DNA from: Aedes albopictus
Taxonomy: Eukaryota; Arthropoda; Insecta; Diptera; Culicidae
Length of the DNA stretch: 64,000 bases
Direction of reading: 5' to 3'
NCBI RefSeq assembly: GCF_035046485.1
Contig: NC_085138.1
Coordinates: 426,175,265 to 426,239,264 of the forward strand
Shown: positions 1-10,580 of the stretch, piece after piece
How positions within the stretch are numbered: position 1 is the first letter of the stretch
Layout: the number at the start of each line of letters is the position of its first letter
Translations under genes and position numbers: made by a program
Notes under the pieces: generated by a model
What the model was told of the DNA's origin: nothing
The model's database searches: none
The model's input: only the letters and a program-made list of their open reading frames with translations

Positions 1-2
1 AA

Positions 3-2276
3 ATCATGGAAACAGTGGTACTGGCAGGTTGTAAGGGCGTTCGCAATTATCTTGATGATGTCTTGGTATTTGGAGATACTAAAGAAGAGCATGACGAAAA
101 TCTCCGAGCCGTTATGGAACGACTTCGCGAACACAACGTTAGCATCAATGAGGAGAAATGTATCTTTGGAGCACAGTCCGTGAAATTCCTTGGATTTCAA
201 GTAGGTGATGATGGAATTCGGGTAGAAGAAGAGAAACTGAAAGCGATACGGGAATTCCGTAGACCGGAGACCCAGTTAGAGGTTAAGAGTTTCCTAGGAC
301 TGATGAACTTTGCAGAGAGGTTCATTCCAGGCAGAGCTGATAAGACTGAAAAGCTTAGAGAGCTAGCCAAATCAGAAACATTCTACTGGGATGCAGAACT
401 GGAACAGGAATTTGAATTCATGAGAGAAAAGGCACTCACCACTATTTCGAAATTAGGATATTTCGACATTCATGATGACACGGAACTTTTTGTTGACGCA
501 TCGCCGATAGGACTAGGCGCTGTTCTGGTCCAGTATAGTAAAGAAGGAATACCGCGAATAATTTCTTGTGCCTCGAAGGCGTTGACCGACACGGAACGAA
601 GATATCCTCAAACCCAGAAAGAGGCGCTCGCCATAGTTTGGGGTGTCGAAAGATTCACTTTTTACTTGACCGGAAAAACGTTTGTGATCCGGACTGACTC
701 CGAAGCGAACGAATTCATTTTCGGAGAAGGATTGAAAACAACTAAACGGGCCGTATCTAGAGCAGAATCTTGGGCACTGCGTTTGCAGTCTTATGACTTT
801 ACAATGAAAAGGGTCCCGGGTCATCTTAATGTGGCAGATGCTTTATCTCGCCTAATATCGAAAGCTCAAATCGATGAACCATTCGAAGAAGAGGACGAAC
901 ATAATTTGCTCTATGCGTTGGACATTGGAGGTATGAAAATGACGTGGAAGGATATACAACTGGAATCCGAAGGTGATGAGGAGTTGTTGGATGTTCAAAC
1001 CTCAATGAAGTCAGGTGTTTGGCCAAAACAACATTCCCGTTATGCGGCACAAGCAAAGGATTTGAGCAGTTTGGGTCCCCTTGTATTCAAAGAGGACAAA
1101 GTTGTGCTACCCCGAAAACTTCGAACACTGGCACTAACAGAAGCCCACCAAGGACACTTGGGATGCCCGGCTATGAAAAGAATTCTTCGCGACTATTTTT
1201 GGTGGCCAGGACTAAGTGCCGACGTTGAAGAGTTCGTAAAGAATTGCGTGACATGTGTCTCCATTTCGAAAAAGAATCCACCCATCCCTCTATCAAGTCG
1301 CCAGCTTCCGGAAGGACCGTGGGAGGTTCTCCAGGTGGATTTCCTCACTATCACTGGCTGTGGATATGGAGAATTTATGGTCCTGGTCGACACTTATTCT
1401 CGCTTCATCTCTGTAGTAGAGATGAGACATATTGATGCTAAAACAACTAACGAGGCACTGCAGAAGATCTTTTTTACTTGGGGGCTTCCACTTGTATTAC
1501 AAAGTGACAACGGCCCACCCTTCCAAAGCAGCGAGTTTGTTGAATTTTGGGAAACAAGAGGCGTGACTGTTAGGAAGTCCATTCCATTGTGCCCCCAGAC
1601 TAACGGAATGGTAGAACGGCAGAACCAGGGCATATTGAAAGCGTTGACGGCAGCGAAACTAGAGGGTACCAGCTGGAAAAAGGGGCTTCAGGAATACGTA
1701 CACGTGCACAATACCCTAAAACCACACGCAAGGCTCTGCATCACACCGTTCGAACTATTAGTCGGCTGGAAATATCGAGGATCGTTCCCAGCCCTATGGA
1801 ACACCAGGCAGGATAAAGTCGACCGGGAAGAAGTTCGCGAAAGAGATTCAACAACGAAATTCCAAAGCAAAATCTATGCTGATACTCGTCGTGGAGCAAG
1901 GCCATCTGATATCGCGGTGGGAGATGTAGTATTGATGGCGGTGCCCAAGAAGAACAAGACCGATCCAGTGTTCAGCACCGAGCACTATACTGTCTTGTCT
2001 AGGGACGGTGCAAAGGTGGTGGTCCGAAGCGACAGAGGAGTACAGTACACTCGCAATGTTCAAGATTTTAAACGATTACCAATAACCGGCGAAGCAGACG
2101 ACGACGATGAACTTCCAAAGGACGCAGTTCCTTTTCCAACGCAGGATGAAGACAAATCGACTGAGGGCGTGACGGAACTAGTTTCGAATGCGGAAAAGCC
2201 GGAACAACGGCCAAAACGTACCATTCGTAGGCCAGAGAGGTTGAAGGATATGTTCATGTACCGCATTTACCAGTAA
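3..2276 (+). CDS. Ty3/gypsy retrotransposon pol polyprotein, 5' partial (RT end, RNase H, integrase)
   Basis: This is the C-terminal part of a retrotransposon pol polyprotein that reverse-transcribes and integrates the element. Counting from the Met at base 6, the RT catalytic YLDD lies at residues 15-18. RNase H begins with FVDAS (Asp about 164) and has a later RTDSE motif. The integrase has an HHCC-type zinc finger around residues 378-417 (HQGHLG to CVTC), then Asp about 445 (QVDFL), Asp about 501 (QSDNG) and Glu about 537 (VERQN); exactly 35 residues separate the last two, the D,D(35)E pattern. The tail (GWKYR, then RNVQDFKRLP) resembles mag-like gypsy elements; that clade call is from memory. 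The Met at base 6 is internal: gag, protease and early RT lie before the window. There is no stop or frameshift over 757 codons, so the copy is young or recently active. The stop is at 2274-2276. Confidence 0.93.
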   Translation: MMETVVLAGCKGVRNYLDDVLVFGDTKEEHDENLRAVMERLREHNVSINEEKCIFGAQSVKFLGFQVGDDGIRVEEEKLKAIREFRRPETQLEVKSFLGLMNFAERFIPGRADKTEKLRELAKSETFYWDAELEQEFEFMREKALTTISKLGYFDIHDDTELFVDASPIGLGAVLVQYSKEGIPRIISCASKALTDTERRYPQTQKEALAIVWGVERFTFYLTGKTFVIRTDSEANEFIFGEGLKTTKRAVSRAESWALRLQSYDFTMKRVPGHLNVADALSRLISKAQIDEPFEEEDEHNLLYALDIGGMKMTWKDIQLESEGDEELLDVQTSMKSGVWPKQHSRYAAQAKDLSSLGPLVFKEDKVVLPRKLRTLALTEAHQGHLGCPAMKRILRDYFWWPGLSADVEEFVKNCVTCVSISKKNPPIPLSSRQLPEGPWEVLQVDFLTITGCGYGEFMVLVDTYSRFISVVEMRHIDAKTTNEALQKIFFTWGLPLVLQSDNGPPFQSSEFVEFWETRGVTVRKSIPLCPQTNGMVERQNQGILKALTAAKLEGTSWKKGLQEYVHVHNTLKPHARLCITPFELLVGWKYRGSFPALWNTRQDKVDREEVRERDSTTKFQSKIYADTRRGARPSDIAVGDVVLMAVPKKNKTDPVFSTEHYTVLSRDGAKVVVRSDRGVQYTRNVQDFKRLPITGEADDDDELPKDAVPFPTQDEDKSTEGVTELVSNAEKPEQRPKRTIRRPERLKDMFMYRIYQ

Positions 2277-3720
2277 CGGTGAGTTGCTAGCGATGTAATG
2301 ATAATTTCAAGTAAATGTCCAAAAAAAAAAAATAATAAAATAATTTTAACTTATTTCTCCAAAATTTGGCACAGGTTGCGTTCAACGTGCATCTGCTTTC
2401 GTGTCGAAAATGTGCAAATTCGAATATGGTATTAGTATAATCATTCTTCAATAACTCACCTGAGTAGCTGTTGTTCATTTGAAATATCAAACATCCACCG
2501 TCTGGCAACGATAAATTCATCACAGAGAACCTTTGTAGGAGGATTTTGCCAATTTTACCATCGATGGAAGTAGCGGTAAAATGTATGATAGGTGGGAGAA
2601 ATAAACTTTGAACTCATTCGCACAAAGTGATTTCTTTATTTACCATAAATCAGGAAACGTCTTCCCATGGCAGCTCACCTAAAATTCAAGGTAATGTAGG
2701 TATTAAAAAAAAATAAATGAAGTAGGTAAATGTTCAAAAAAAAAAAACCGGGCCGATGAGGTCGACGTTCCCAACTTGATTCTGAGGCTCCTCGTAAGTG
2801 CATCGGTCCCGGCATTGAATGAGTGGGTGATGGCATATTTCCCTTTCCCATGGACGGTATCGGAGGTCTCGGTACATCGTTCAGCTGCTTCAGCCTGCAT
2901 CTTCGGTAATGCGACATCCGGAATTCGGGCGTGCAAGCCCATTCTATCCTTGCGTTCAACTTGCCGGATGCAGGTTCGGTCTGGCGGAATAACGCAAAAT
3001 TGTTTGCGTTCTCTTTTACGGGAGTTCTCCCGAAAACCGTAGCCGTCCGCTTATGACGTCGCAACTTAACCCGCCATCGATCCACCATTCCTCCATCACA
3101 GGCGTTCAGTCGATGGGCCACCGCTGAAACTATTTTATTTTCCTGGTATACTGGCAATGCATTCATCGCATATAATGCGCTCTTTTTCATTGGATTCCAC
3201 CTACAATTTGAGCATAGTAAAATGTAAAAAAAACGCTTGAATTTATTGTCAAAGAACATTTATAACTTACATTTTTTTCGGCTCCAGATTTTCAGCTGAG
3301 AAATAATTGCAATATTGCTTCCACCGATGATTCCGCGCAGCCATCTTTACGTTTCGAGCAAATGAGCACAAACCAAAAATGAAAAAAGGAGCGTTCAAAA
3401 TGTAAAAAACATAATTGTCATTCTAGTACTTCACATTTCTTTGTTCGACTACTGAGAACGGAATCCTGGTACAGCAAACGTTCGATAATACCATAGATGT
3501 GAAAAAAAGTGTACTAAAAAACAAAAACAGCTGACAAATGCAAGGACAAATGACAAATGTGACAAATAGTAACAAAATAAATGTAAATGAAAAATTCATG
3601 CTGTCAGTCATGCTGGCAGTGACTACAATTTACTTTAATGGCAAAGTTGGGTTGAGTACGGCTGCTGTAAAGGGTGAACGAATGGATTAAATAAAAATTA
3701 TCTTAATTCTACAAACCAAG
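2277..3720. other. Downstream region of the gypsy element and non-genic DNA
   Basis: This holds no recognisable gene. An AATAAA motif lies at 2600-2605, and A-runs occur near 2320 and 2738, both preceded by a similar GTAAATGT(C/T)C string. A 3' LTR is expected for the gypsy element, but I could not define its ends because the 5' LTR is outside the window. A 194-codon minus-strand frame at 2675-3259 shows no known domain and is not called. Confidence 0.5.
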
Positions 3721-3732
3721 AACGGCTTAGAT

Positions 3733-3760
3733 GTTAATCTATCTATCTATCTATCTATAT
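3733..3760. repeat. Short ATCT microsatellite
   Basis: A run of tandem ATCT tetranucleotides directly abuts the Helitron 5' end. Confidence 0.8.
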
Positions 3761-4024
3761 TCTATATCTATATCTATATATAAAAATGCAGTGGCATACG
3801 TGGGACCGCACATAACTTGCGAACGGATGGTCCGATTTTGGTCGTCTAAGTTTTGTTCTGTTAGTTTTCACCCAAGGAAGGTTTATGAAAAAAAACACGG
3901 GAAAATTGAGAGTTTTTGAAAATCGGGTTTTCATACATTTTGAACGGGGACTTATGGGCTTGGCTAGAGACTTGAAACGTCAAAAAACGCAGTAGGCAAG
4001 ACAAAGTTTGCCGGGTACAGCTAG
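3761..4024 (+). mobile_element. Non-autonomous Helitron (about 264 bp)
   Basis: The left end is TCTATAT-rich and runs into TATAAAAATG, the usual start of insect Helitrons. The right end is GGGTACAGCTAG followed by T. Just inside the right end a GGCAA/TTGCC stem forms the short hairpin expected near a Helitron terminus. The interior encodes nothing, so it would depend on RepHel protein supplied from elsewhere. The exact left base is uncertain because TCTATAT is repeated at 3761-3780. Confidence 0.75.
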
Positions 4025-4790
4025 TATCATTATAAATATTGAGTTCTCACAGTGCGGGGTTACGAACGCTAATGAAAATCTACTGGTTGAAAATACAGTC
4101 GTTTGATATTGCCAGGAACAGCTGATTTTTGTTCAATATTTTCCACCAGTAACTCAAGTAGTAATGCAACGTGTACGTACAGGCAAGCAGTAACCACTAT
4201 ACATTAGAATTCAATGGCTTCCGCAGAGGGGATTTGTTTTTTGTTCTGAAAATCCGCAATAAAGTAATGCTCCAATTTGTAATAACTTTATTTTACATTT
4301 ATTGCATTTATGTTACAGATTTGAATAATTCAAGAGTAGGGGTGAGAGAAGATGTAGGTAATATAAATAAAATTTAATAATATGTTATCATAAAGCCAAC
4401 ATTGAACTGATTATCCAATGTTTCAATAAAAATAGGCATTCTGGTTGATACTGTTGATTTTATCCAAACCAGTCTAAGGCAAATCATGACACCTTTACGT
4501 GATAGACTTTCCTTCATCGACATCGATCACCAACCTGTCAAGAGTAAGAAGGTATGTAAATGTATCTGAACGGAAGTCGTGCGGAAGTCGAGAGCAAATG
4601 ACAAGAGTGTTGCCGGCAGTGCTCACACACTCTGTCTCGCTCGCTCTCTTTCGCACTTTCTTCTCACGCCTGAGGAAAGACCGGTTGCGGGTGCTTAGGC
4701 TAGAGACGGAAGAGTCAGTTTCGAGAATAACGTTCTTGATAGTGGACGCGTTTGCAAGTTCGTGCAAGTGGTGTGATTATTGAAACGGCC
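4025..4790. other. Non-genic stretch
   Basis: AT-rich to about 4490, then a more GC-balanced segment with CT-rich strings near 4625-4665. No gene recognised. A string beginning TGTTGCCGG at 4609 resembles an LTR start, but no partner end was found. Confidence 0.4.
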
Positions 4791-4799
4791 GACGAAATG

Positions 4800-5280
4800 G
4801 CTTCACCCGACACGTAGGAGATGTTTCCACTCTATTCGGCCCATGGCTGTGCGTCTCCAGTTCCGCACTCTGCGAAGGGTCTGCAGATCGTCCTCCACTC
4901 ACCTAGCACGCTGCGGACCACGTCTTCTTGTACCGGTCGGTCTCGGACTCTCGAGAACCATTTTAATCGGGTTGCTATCCGACATTCTGATGCCGTGACC
5001 CGCTCACTGTAGCCTTCCGATCAGGTGTGGATGATCCTTGGTTCTCTCAGCTGCTCAGCTCGTGGTTTATTCACCTTCTCCGAATCCGATCTTCCATCTG
5101 CACTTCGCCGCAGATGACACGTCTTCTGTTCGGAAACGCTAAGGGCGCGTTAGTCTTATCAGCGTTTTGTGGATAGTTAACTTCGTGTGACGGCGAAGTT
5201 TTTTCGAACGTAGAGTTCTGCGGAGTACAAAGTAACCCCGATATCCTGCCACAATACTGTAACGCGGTTACAAAATCCTT
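4800..5280 (-). pseudogene. RTE-type non-LTR ORF, decayed C-terminal fragment
   Basis: On the minus strand the segment around 4818-5000 translates as GHGIRMSDSNPIKMVLES, then TGTRRRGPQRAR, an in-frame stop, and VEDDLQTLRRVRNWRRTAM. This is the conserved C-terminal tail of a mosquito RTE-like reverse transcriptase. Further upstream in element terms (5100-5280) the string LRRTLRSKKLRRHTKLTIHKTLI matches the region of these proteins containing 'TKLALYKTLI'. Reading needs several frame changes and at least one stop, so it is dead. The RT core and endonuclease are missing. The family assignment rests on recognised motifs, not on an alignment. Confidence 0.7.
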
Positions 5281-5289
5281 TAACATCCT

Positions 5290-6130
5290 TATAAAAAAAA
5301 AATCATAATTTGAAACAAAAAAAAAACATTGGTTTCAATAATCAGCCTCCACTGTAAAAAAAACGAATCATGCGTTCCAGGTCTCTGGATTGTTATTGCA
5401 GGATCCACTAATTGAGTTTCGAAGTTCAAACATTTACCTAAATTCGGAATTGAAGCCCCGAAGGGAGCCGAACGAATGTACTCGGGTTTAGACGTTTAGG
5501 TACATGAAATATAGAAATTGAGTTGAAGGTTCTCTTTAATTTCAACCCTCGTTGGAACAAGTCATAAGTGGCAGTGCCAAGTTGTAAAAGTGAGTAGAGT
5601 TCGATAGTGAAAGCTAGAAGCATAGAATAGAGTGCAGTGCTTGGATTACAGGAAAAGTAAAGTTTAACTATTGTAGAAAAACAGGAAATTATGCTAATTA
5701 AATTTTCTAGTTTGTAAAATTTGCAGTGAAAACACAATTCTAAAAAAAATCCCAAAAGGGAGAATTGAACACGTGGATCGACAGTAAGATACCTATTCTA
5801 AAACCTGTAAACTCCAATACAATAGTGTGCTTTCTTTCATGGTTAGGCAGAAGCCATATTGCGTAATAGAACCAAGTCGGTGAAATAGAAGCCAGCCTAA
5901 ATAATTTCGAACGATTATTGTAAAACGGCCGTAACCACACGAACAGGTAACTTTTGTAACACTTTTGGTAATTAGCAAACATTTCTAATGTGAAATCGTT
6001 TGAAGATCCCTTCAAACGAGGGTACCACCCTAGGGCCGTGCTAGTGGACTCATCGTGATAACACCAACTATACTTGTCGCGCGTGTGTACTCTTATGCCG
6101 ATGAGGCCGTGACCGTGCAACCGTACATAA
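5290..6130. other. Non-genic left flank of the 464-bp array
   Basis: No gene is recognised. The minus-strand frames at 5438-5755 and 5740-6144 have no known motifs. The composition resembles a retroelement LTR or UTR (scattered splice-like GTAAG motifs, no repeats), and the array may have inserted in it, but I could not show continuity with the sequence at 9379 onward. Confidence 0.35.
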
Positions 6131-6594
6131 TAGTAAGAAATCAAAGCTTGTTTTTCTCAGAGATGGCGCCACCACATTAAAAGTAAAATCATTTTTCTTG
6201 TATGGACAAATCGCTGGCTTGCACTTGTTCCGCATCGCAGCGATTTGTGCCTTGGGTCAAAAAGTTGCAAATTAGAAACAAAATCATTATCCCTACGCGT
6301 TTCTTCTGGGTTCATTGCAGTAACAGAGAATTGATTACATCACCATACAAATTTCAAGTTGTTTACTTCTTTTTTTCTGGCTGGCATTTTCCACCCGTGT
6401 TGCGCATGATGTTTCGAGTGGGTAGGTGCCAGGCGGCGCCGCTGTATATGTGAAAAACACATGGAACACGAGCGCCGTCTATGATTCCGTAGCGCAAACT
6501 TTTCTGCTTGTTTACACTGTTATCACGTTTACCGCATTTATCAGAAAAGCGCCACTACCGGCACTTTAGCATAAGCGCAGCTGCTTACTTCCTA

Positions 6595-8450
6595 TAGCAA
6601 GAAATCAAAGCTTGATTCTCTCAGAGATGGCGCCACCAAATTAAAAGTAAAATCATTTTTCTTGTATGGACAAATCGCTGGCTTGCACTTGTTCCGCATC
6701 GCAGCGATTTGTGCCTTGGGGCAAAAAGTTGCAAATTAGAAACAAAATCATTATACCTACGCGTTTCTTCTGGATTCATTGCAGTAACAGAGAACTGATT
6801 ACATCACCATACAAATTTCAAGTTGTTTACTTCTTTTTTCCTGACTGGCATTTTCCACCCGTGTTGCGCATGATGTTTCGAGTGGATAGGTGCCAGGCGG
6901 CGCCGCTGTATATGTGAAAAACACATGGAACACGAGCGCCATCTATGATTCCGTAGCGCAAACTTTTCTGCTTGCTTACACTGTTATCACGTTTACCGCA
7001 TTTATCAGAAAAGCGCCACTACCGGCACTTTAGCAAAAGCGCAGCTGCTTACTTCCTATAGTAAGAAATCAAAGCTTGTTTTTCTCAGAGATGGCGCCAC
7101 CACATTAAAAGTAAAATCATTTTTCTTGTATGGACAAATCGTTGGCTTGCACTCGTTCCGCATCGCAGCGATTTGTGCCTTGGGGCAAAAAGTTGCAAAT
7201 TAGAAACAAAATCATTATCCCTACGCGTTTCTTCTGGATTCATTGCAGTAACAGAGAATTGATTACATCACCATACAAATTTCAAGTTGTTTACTTCTTT
7301 TTTTCTGACTGGCATTTTTCACCCGTGTTGCGCATGATGTTTCGAGTGGATAGGTGCCAGGCGGCGCCGCTGTATATGTGAAAAACACATGGAACACGAG
7401 CGCCATCTATCATTCCGTAGCGCAAACTTTTCTGCTTGTTTACACTGTTATCACGTTTACCGCATTTATCAGAAAAGCGCCACTACCGGCACTTTAGCAT
7501 AAGCGCAGCTGCTTACTTCCTATAGCAAGAAATCAAAGCTTGATTCTCTCAGAGATGGCGCCACCAAATTAAAAGTAAAATCATTTTTCTTGTATGGACA
7601 AATCGCTGGCTTGCACTTGTTCCGCATCGCAGCGATTTGTGCCTTGGGGCAAAAAGTTGCAAATTAGAAACAAAATCATTATACCTACGCGTTTCTTCTG
7701 GATTCATTGCAGTAACAGAGAACTGATTACATCACCATACAAATTTCAAGTTGTTTACTTCTTTTTTCCTGACTGGCATTTTCCACCCGTGTTGCGCATG
7801 ATGTTTCGAGTGGATAGGTGCCAGGCGGCGCCGCTGTATATGTGAAAAACACATGGAACACGAGCGCCATCTATGATTCCGTAGCGCAAACTTTTCTGCT
7901 TGCTTACACTGTTATCACGTTTACTGCATTTATCAGAAAAGCGCCACTACCGGCACTTTAGCAAAAGCGCAGCTGCTTACTTCCTATAGTAAGAAATCAA
8001 AGCTTGTTTTTCTCAGAGATGGCGCCACCACATTAAAAGTAAAATCATTTTTCTTGTATGGACAAATCGTTGGCTTGCACTCGTTCCGCATCGCAGCGAT
8101 TTGTGCCTTGGGGCAAAAAGTTGCAAATTAGAAACAAAATCATTATCCCTACGCGTTTCTTCTGGATTCATTGCAGTAACAGAGAATTGATTACATCACC
8201 ATACAAATTTCAAGTTGTTTACTTCTTTTTTTCTGACTGGCATTTTTCACCCGTGTTGCGCATGATGTTTCGAGTGGATAGGTGCCAGGCGGCGCCGCTG
8301 TATATGTGAAAAACACATGGAACACGAGCGCCATCTATCATTCCGTAGCGCAAACTTTTCTGCTTGTTTACACTGTTATCACGTTTACCGCATTTATCAG
8401 AAAAGCGCCACTACCGGCACTTTAGAATAAGCGCAGCTGCTTACTTCCTA
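6595..8450 (+). repeat. Higher-order dimers (2 x 928 bp) inside the array
   Basis: Unit 2 matches unit 4 and unit 3 matches unit 5 almost base for base, while units 2 and 3 differ at many shared positions (for example CACTTG versus CACTCG, TTTTTCC versus TTTTTTC and CCATCTATGA versus CCATCTATCA). The repeat therefore last expanded as a 928-bp dimer. Unit 1 has its own private changes. Confidence 0.85.
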
Positions 8451-8460
8451 TAGGAAGTAA
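8441..8460. repeat. Perfect 20-bp palindrome at the array turning point
   Basis: TTACTTCCTA meets TAGGAAGTAA with no spacer. The symmetry continues with few mismatches for the full arms on either side. Confidence 0.9.
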
Positions 8461-9378
8461 GCAGCTGCGCCTATGTTAAAGTGCCGGTAGTGGCGCTTTT
8501 CTGATAAATGCGGTAAACGTGATAACAGTGTAAGCAAGCAGAAAAGTTTGCGCTACGGAATCATAGACGGCGCTCGTGTTCCATGTGTTTTTCACATATA
8601 CAGCGGCGCCGCCTGGCACCTATCCACTCAAAACATCATGCGTAACACGGGTGAAAAATGCCAGTCAGAAAAAAAGAAGTAAACAACTTGAAATTTGTAT
8701 GGTGATGTAATCAATTCTCTGTTACTGCAATGAATCCAGAAGAAACGCGTAGGGATAATAATTTTGTTTCTAATTTGCAACTTTTTGCCCCAAGCCACAA
8801 ATCGCTGCGATGCGGAACAAGTGCATGCCAGCGATTTGTCCATACAAGAAAAATGATTTTACTTTTAATGTGGTGGCGCCATCTCTGGGAAAAACAAGCT
8901 TTGATTTCCTACTATAGGAAGTAATCAGCTGCGTTTTTGCTAGAGTGCCGGTAGAGGCGCTTTTCTGGTAAATGCGGTAAACGTGATAACAGTGTAAACA
9001 AGTAGAAAAGTTTGCGCTACGGAATCATAGATGGCACTCGTGTTCCACGTGTTTTTCACATATACAGTGGCGCTGCCTGCACCTATCCACTCGGAAACAT
9101 CATGCGCAGCACGGGTGAAAAATGCCAGTCAGAAAAAAAGAAGTAAACAGCTTGCAATTTGTATGGTGGCGTAATAAATTCTCTATTACTGTAATGAATC
9201 CGGAAGAAACGCGTAGGCATAATGATTTTGTTTCTAATTTGCAACTTTTTGCCCCAGGGTACAAATCGCTGCGATGCGGAACAAGTGCAAGCCAGCGATT
9301 TGTCCATACAAGAAAAATGATTTTACTTTTAATGTGGTGGCGCCATCTCTGAGAAAAACAACCTTTGATTTCTTACTA

Positions 9379-10184
9379 TTCCGGCAACATAAAGAGCAAC
9401 ATCATAGCCACGACGAGCACCACAGAAATTCACCACGTGGTGTGGCCAGGCTGTCGTCGCGTTAGTTCAAGCGAAACCGGACAGATGGCGAATAGCGGTT
9501 TCTAGCACGCAAGAAGTTGCATACAAGCCGCGGGAGGTCACACGTTCCCGACCAAAAAGTGTATCAGCGAAACGAGCTCGTCACGTGGCGGTCCGAATCA
9601 CGCCATCACCGCAGTAAGTGCACTTACCACCGCTGGACTCCGGGGGATACCGCTGCGACTTCCGGAAGTGAACCTACAAGTAAGATCTTCCCAATTGTAA
9701 ACTACTAACCTAATCCTAAACCCCCAAATGTACAATGATGGTCGAATTGAACAATTGAACTCGAGTTTGTTTTAGTGAATCAATGCATAAGTGGAGAAAA
9801 TAAACGCATGCCATGAACGTAAATGAGCAGTGGTTCCTAATCTAGTAGTTTCTGACGGTTTTAGTGAAAGAGGGAGTTCAACTCAGATCGGTGGTTAGCT
9901 TCGTACGGTAGAATAGGCTCTGGGAAGGAAATCCACATGGTAACCAACCCACCCTGTGAATTGTAAATATTTTTTTCTAATAGTTATTCTTTCGGTTTGG
10001 TTTTTGGTCGTGCTGAGGTTTCGAAAGCGGGTTTAGGTTTGAAGAAAGGACTCGCCCTGAGGATTCCTGGCCGGGTACGGGACATTTCTAGAGATTTTGG
10101 ACACGCATCTTCACGGTGGAACCTCGAATCCACCTGGCGCTTAAGTGGAGATTGTTCCTTCCGAACCTTATCTTCCCTTCCCTG
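9379..10184. other. Non-genic right flank of the array
   Basis: No gene is seen. The base mix, an AATAAA near 9799 and the lack of repeats would fit an LTR or retroelement leader, but no ends are defined. Confidence in that reading is low. Confidence 0.3.
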
Positions 10185-10580
10185 TCCCGTTACAATACGT
10201 CTCTGAAGGTCTCAGCTGGTGTCGTTGTCAGCGGTCACCAGTGAGCCCAAGTACACGAATTCTTCAACCGCCTCGATTTCATCACCGTTGATAGTGATTC
10301 GGAGTGGCCGGCGTAGTTGAAGAAACGGCCCTTAGCTCTCAATATGCACATCCTTGCGTTGATCGGCTGCCACCCGATCACACGTTGTCGCATCTTGCCC
10401 AACACTATAAATCCTGTTCCCAGTTCATTGGTGGTGCCACAGCTTTGGTAGAAAGTAGCCGCTCGATGTCCGCTTTTCCAAACTTTCTGTCCAGTCCAAC
10501 AAAGTTCCTGCAACGCCACGATGTCGAAGTTGCGGGGATGTAGTTCGTCGTAGATTATCCTGTCACATCCTGTGAAACCT
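10185..10580 (-). pseudogene. Internally deleted RTE-type ORF (endonuclease joined to RT tail)
   Basis: On the minus strand the right part (about 10315-10540) encodes the start of an apurinic-type endonuclease: MALQELCWTGQKVWKSGHRA, then ELGTGFIVLGKMRQRVIGW and KGRFFNY. Immediately downstream, in another frame, 10190-10315 encodes RRPLRITINGDEIEAVEEF, then VYLGSLVTADNDTS, a stop and DLQRRI, which belongs near the C-terminus of the RT. The rest of the endonuclease and the whole RT core are missing between them. Non-functional; related to the fragments at 14.4 and 23.2 kb. Confidence 0.75.

Larger units (their letters stand above)
6131..9378. repeat. Seven-copy 464-bp repeat array, five direct and two inverted
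   Basis: Direct units start at 6131, 6595, 7059, 7523 and 7987, each exactly 464 bp. The sequence then reverses at 8450/8451, and two inverted units follow (8451-8914 and 8915-9378), also 464 bp. Each unit begins TAG(T/C)AAGAAATCAAAGC, soon followed by AGATGGCGCCACC, and ends GCTTACTTCCTA. Because the right half is inverted, both outer edges of the array are the same unit head, so the whole block has terminal inverted repeats. Inside each unit AAATCGCTG pairs with CAGCGATTT across a short loop. No unit has a credible protein: the 83-codon frame is out of phase between copies, since 464 is not a multiple of 3. Most likely these are tandemly amplified MITE copies. Confidence 0.95.

Noticed and set aside
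2675..3259. 194-codon minus-strand frame
   Set aside because: No recognisable domain, ends run through poly-A/T tracts, and nothing supports transcription.
4609..5285. Solo LTR starting TGTTGCCGG and ending TTTAACA
   Set aside because: Flanks show no 4-6 bp duplication, and most of the interval is a decayed RTE reading frame on the minus strand.
6202..8309. Five copies of an 83-codon frame
   Set aside because: The unit is 464 bp, so the frame does not run through the array; the product has no motif and simply follows the DNA repeat.
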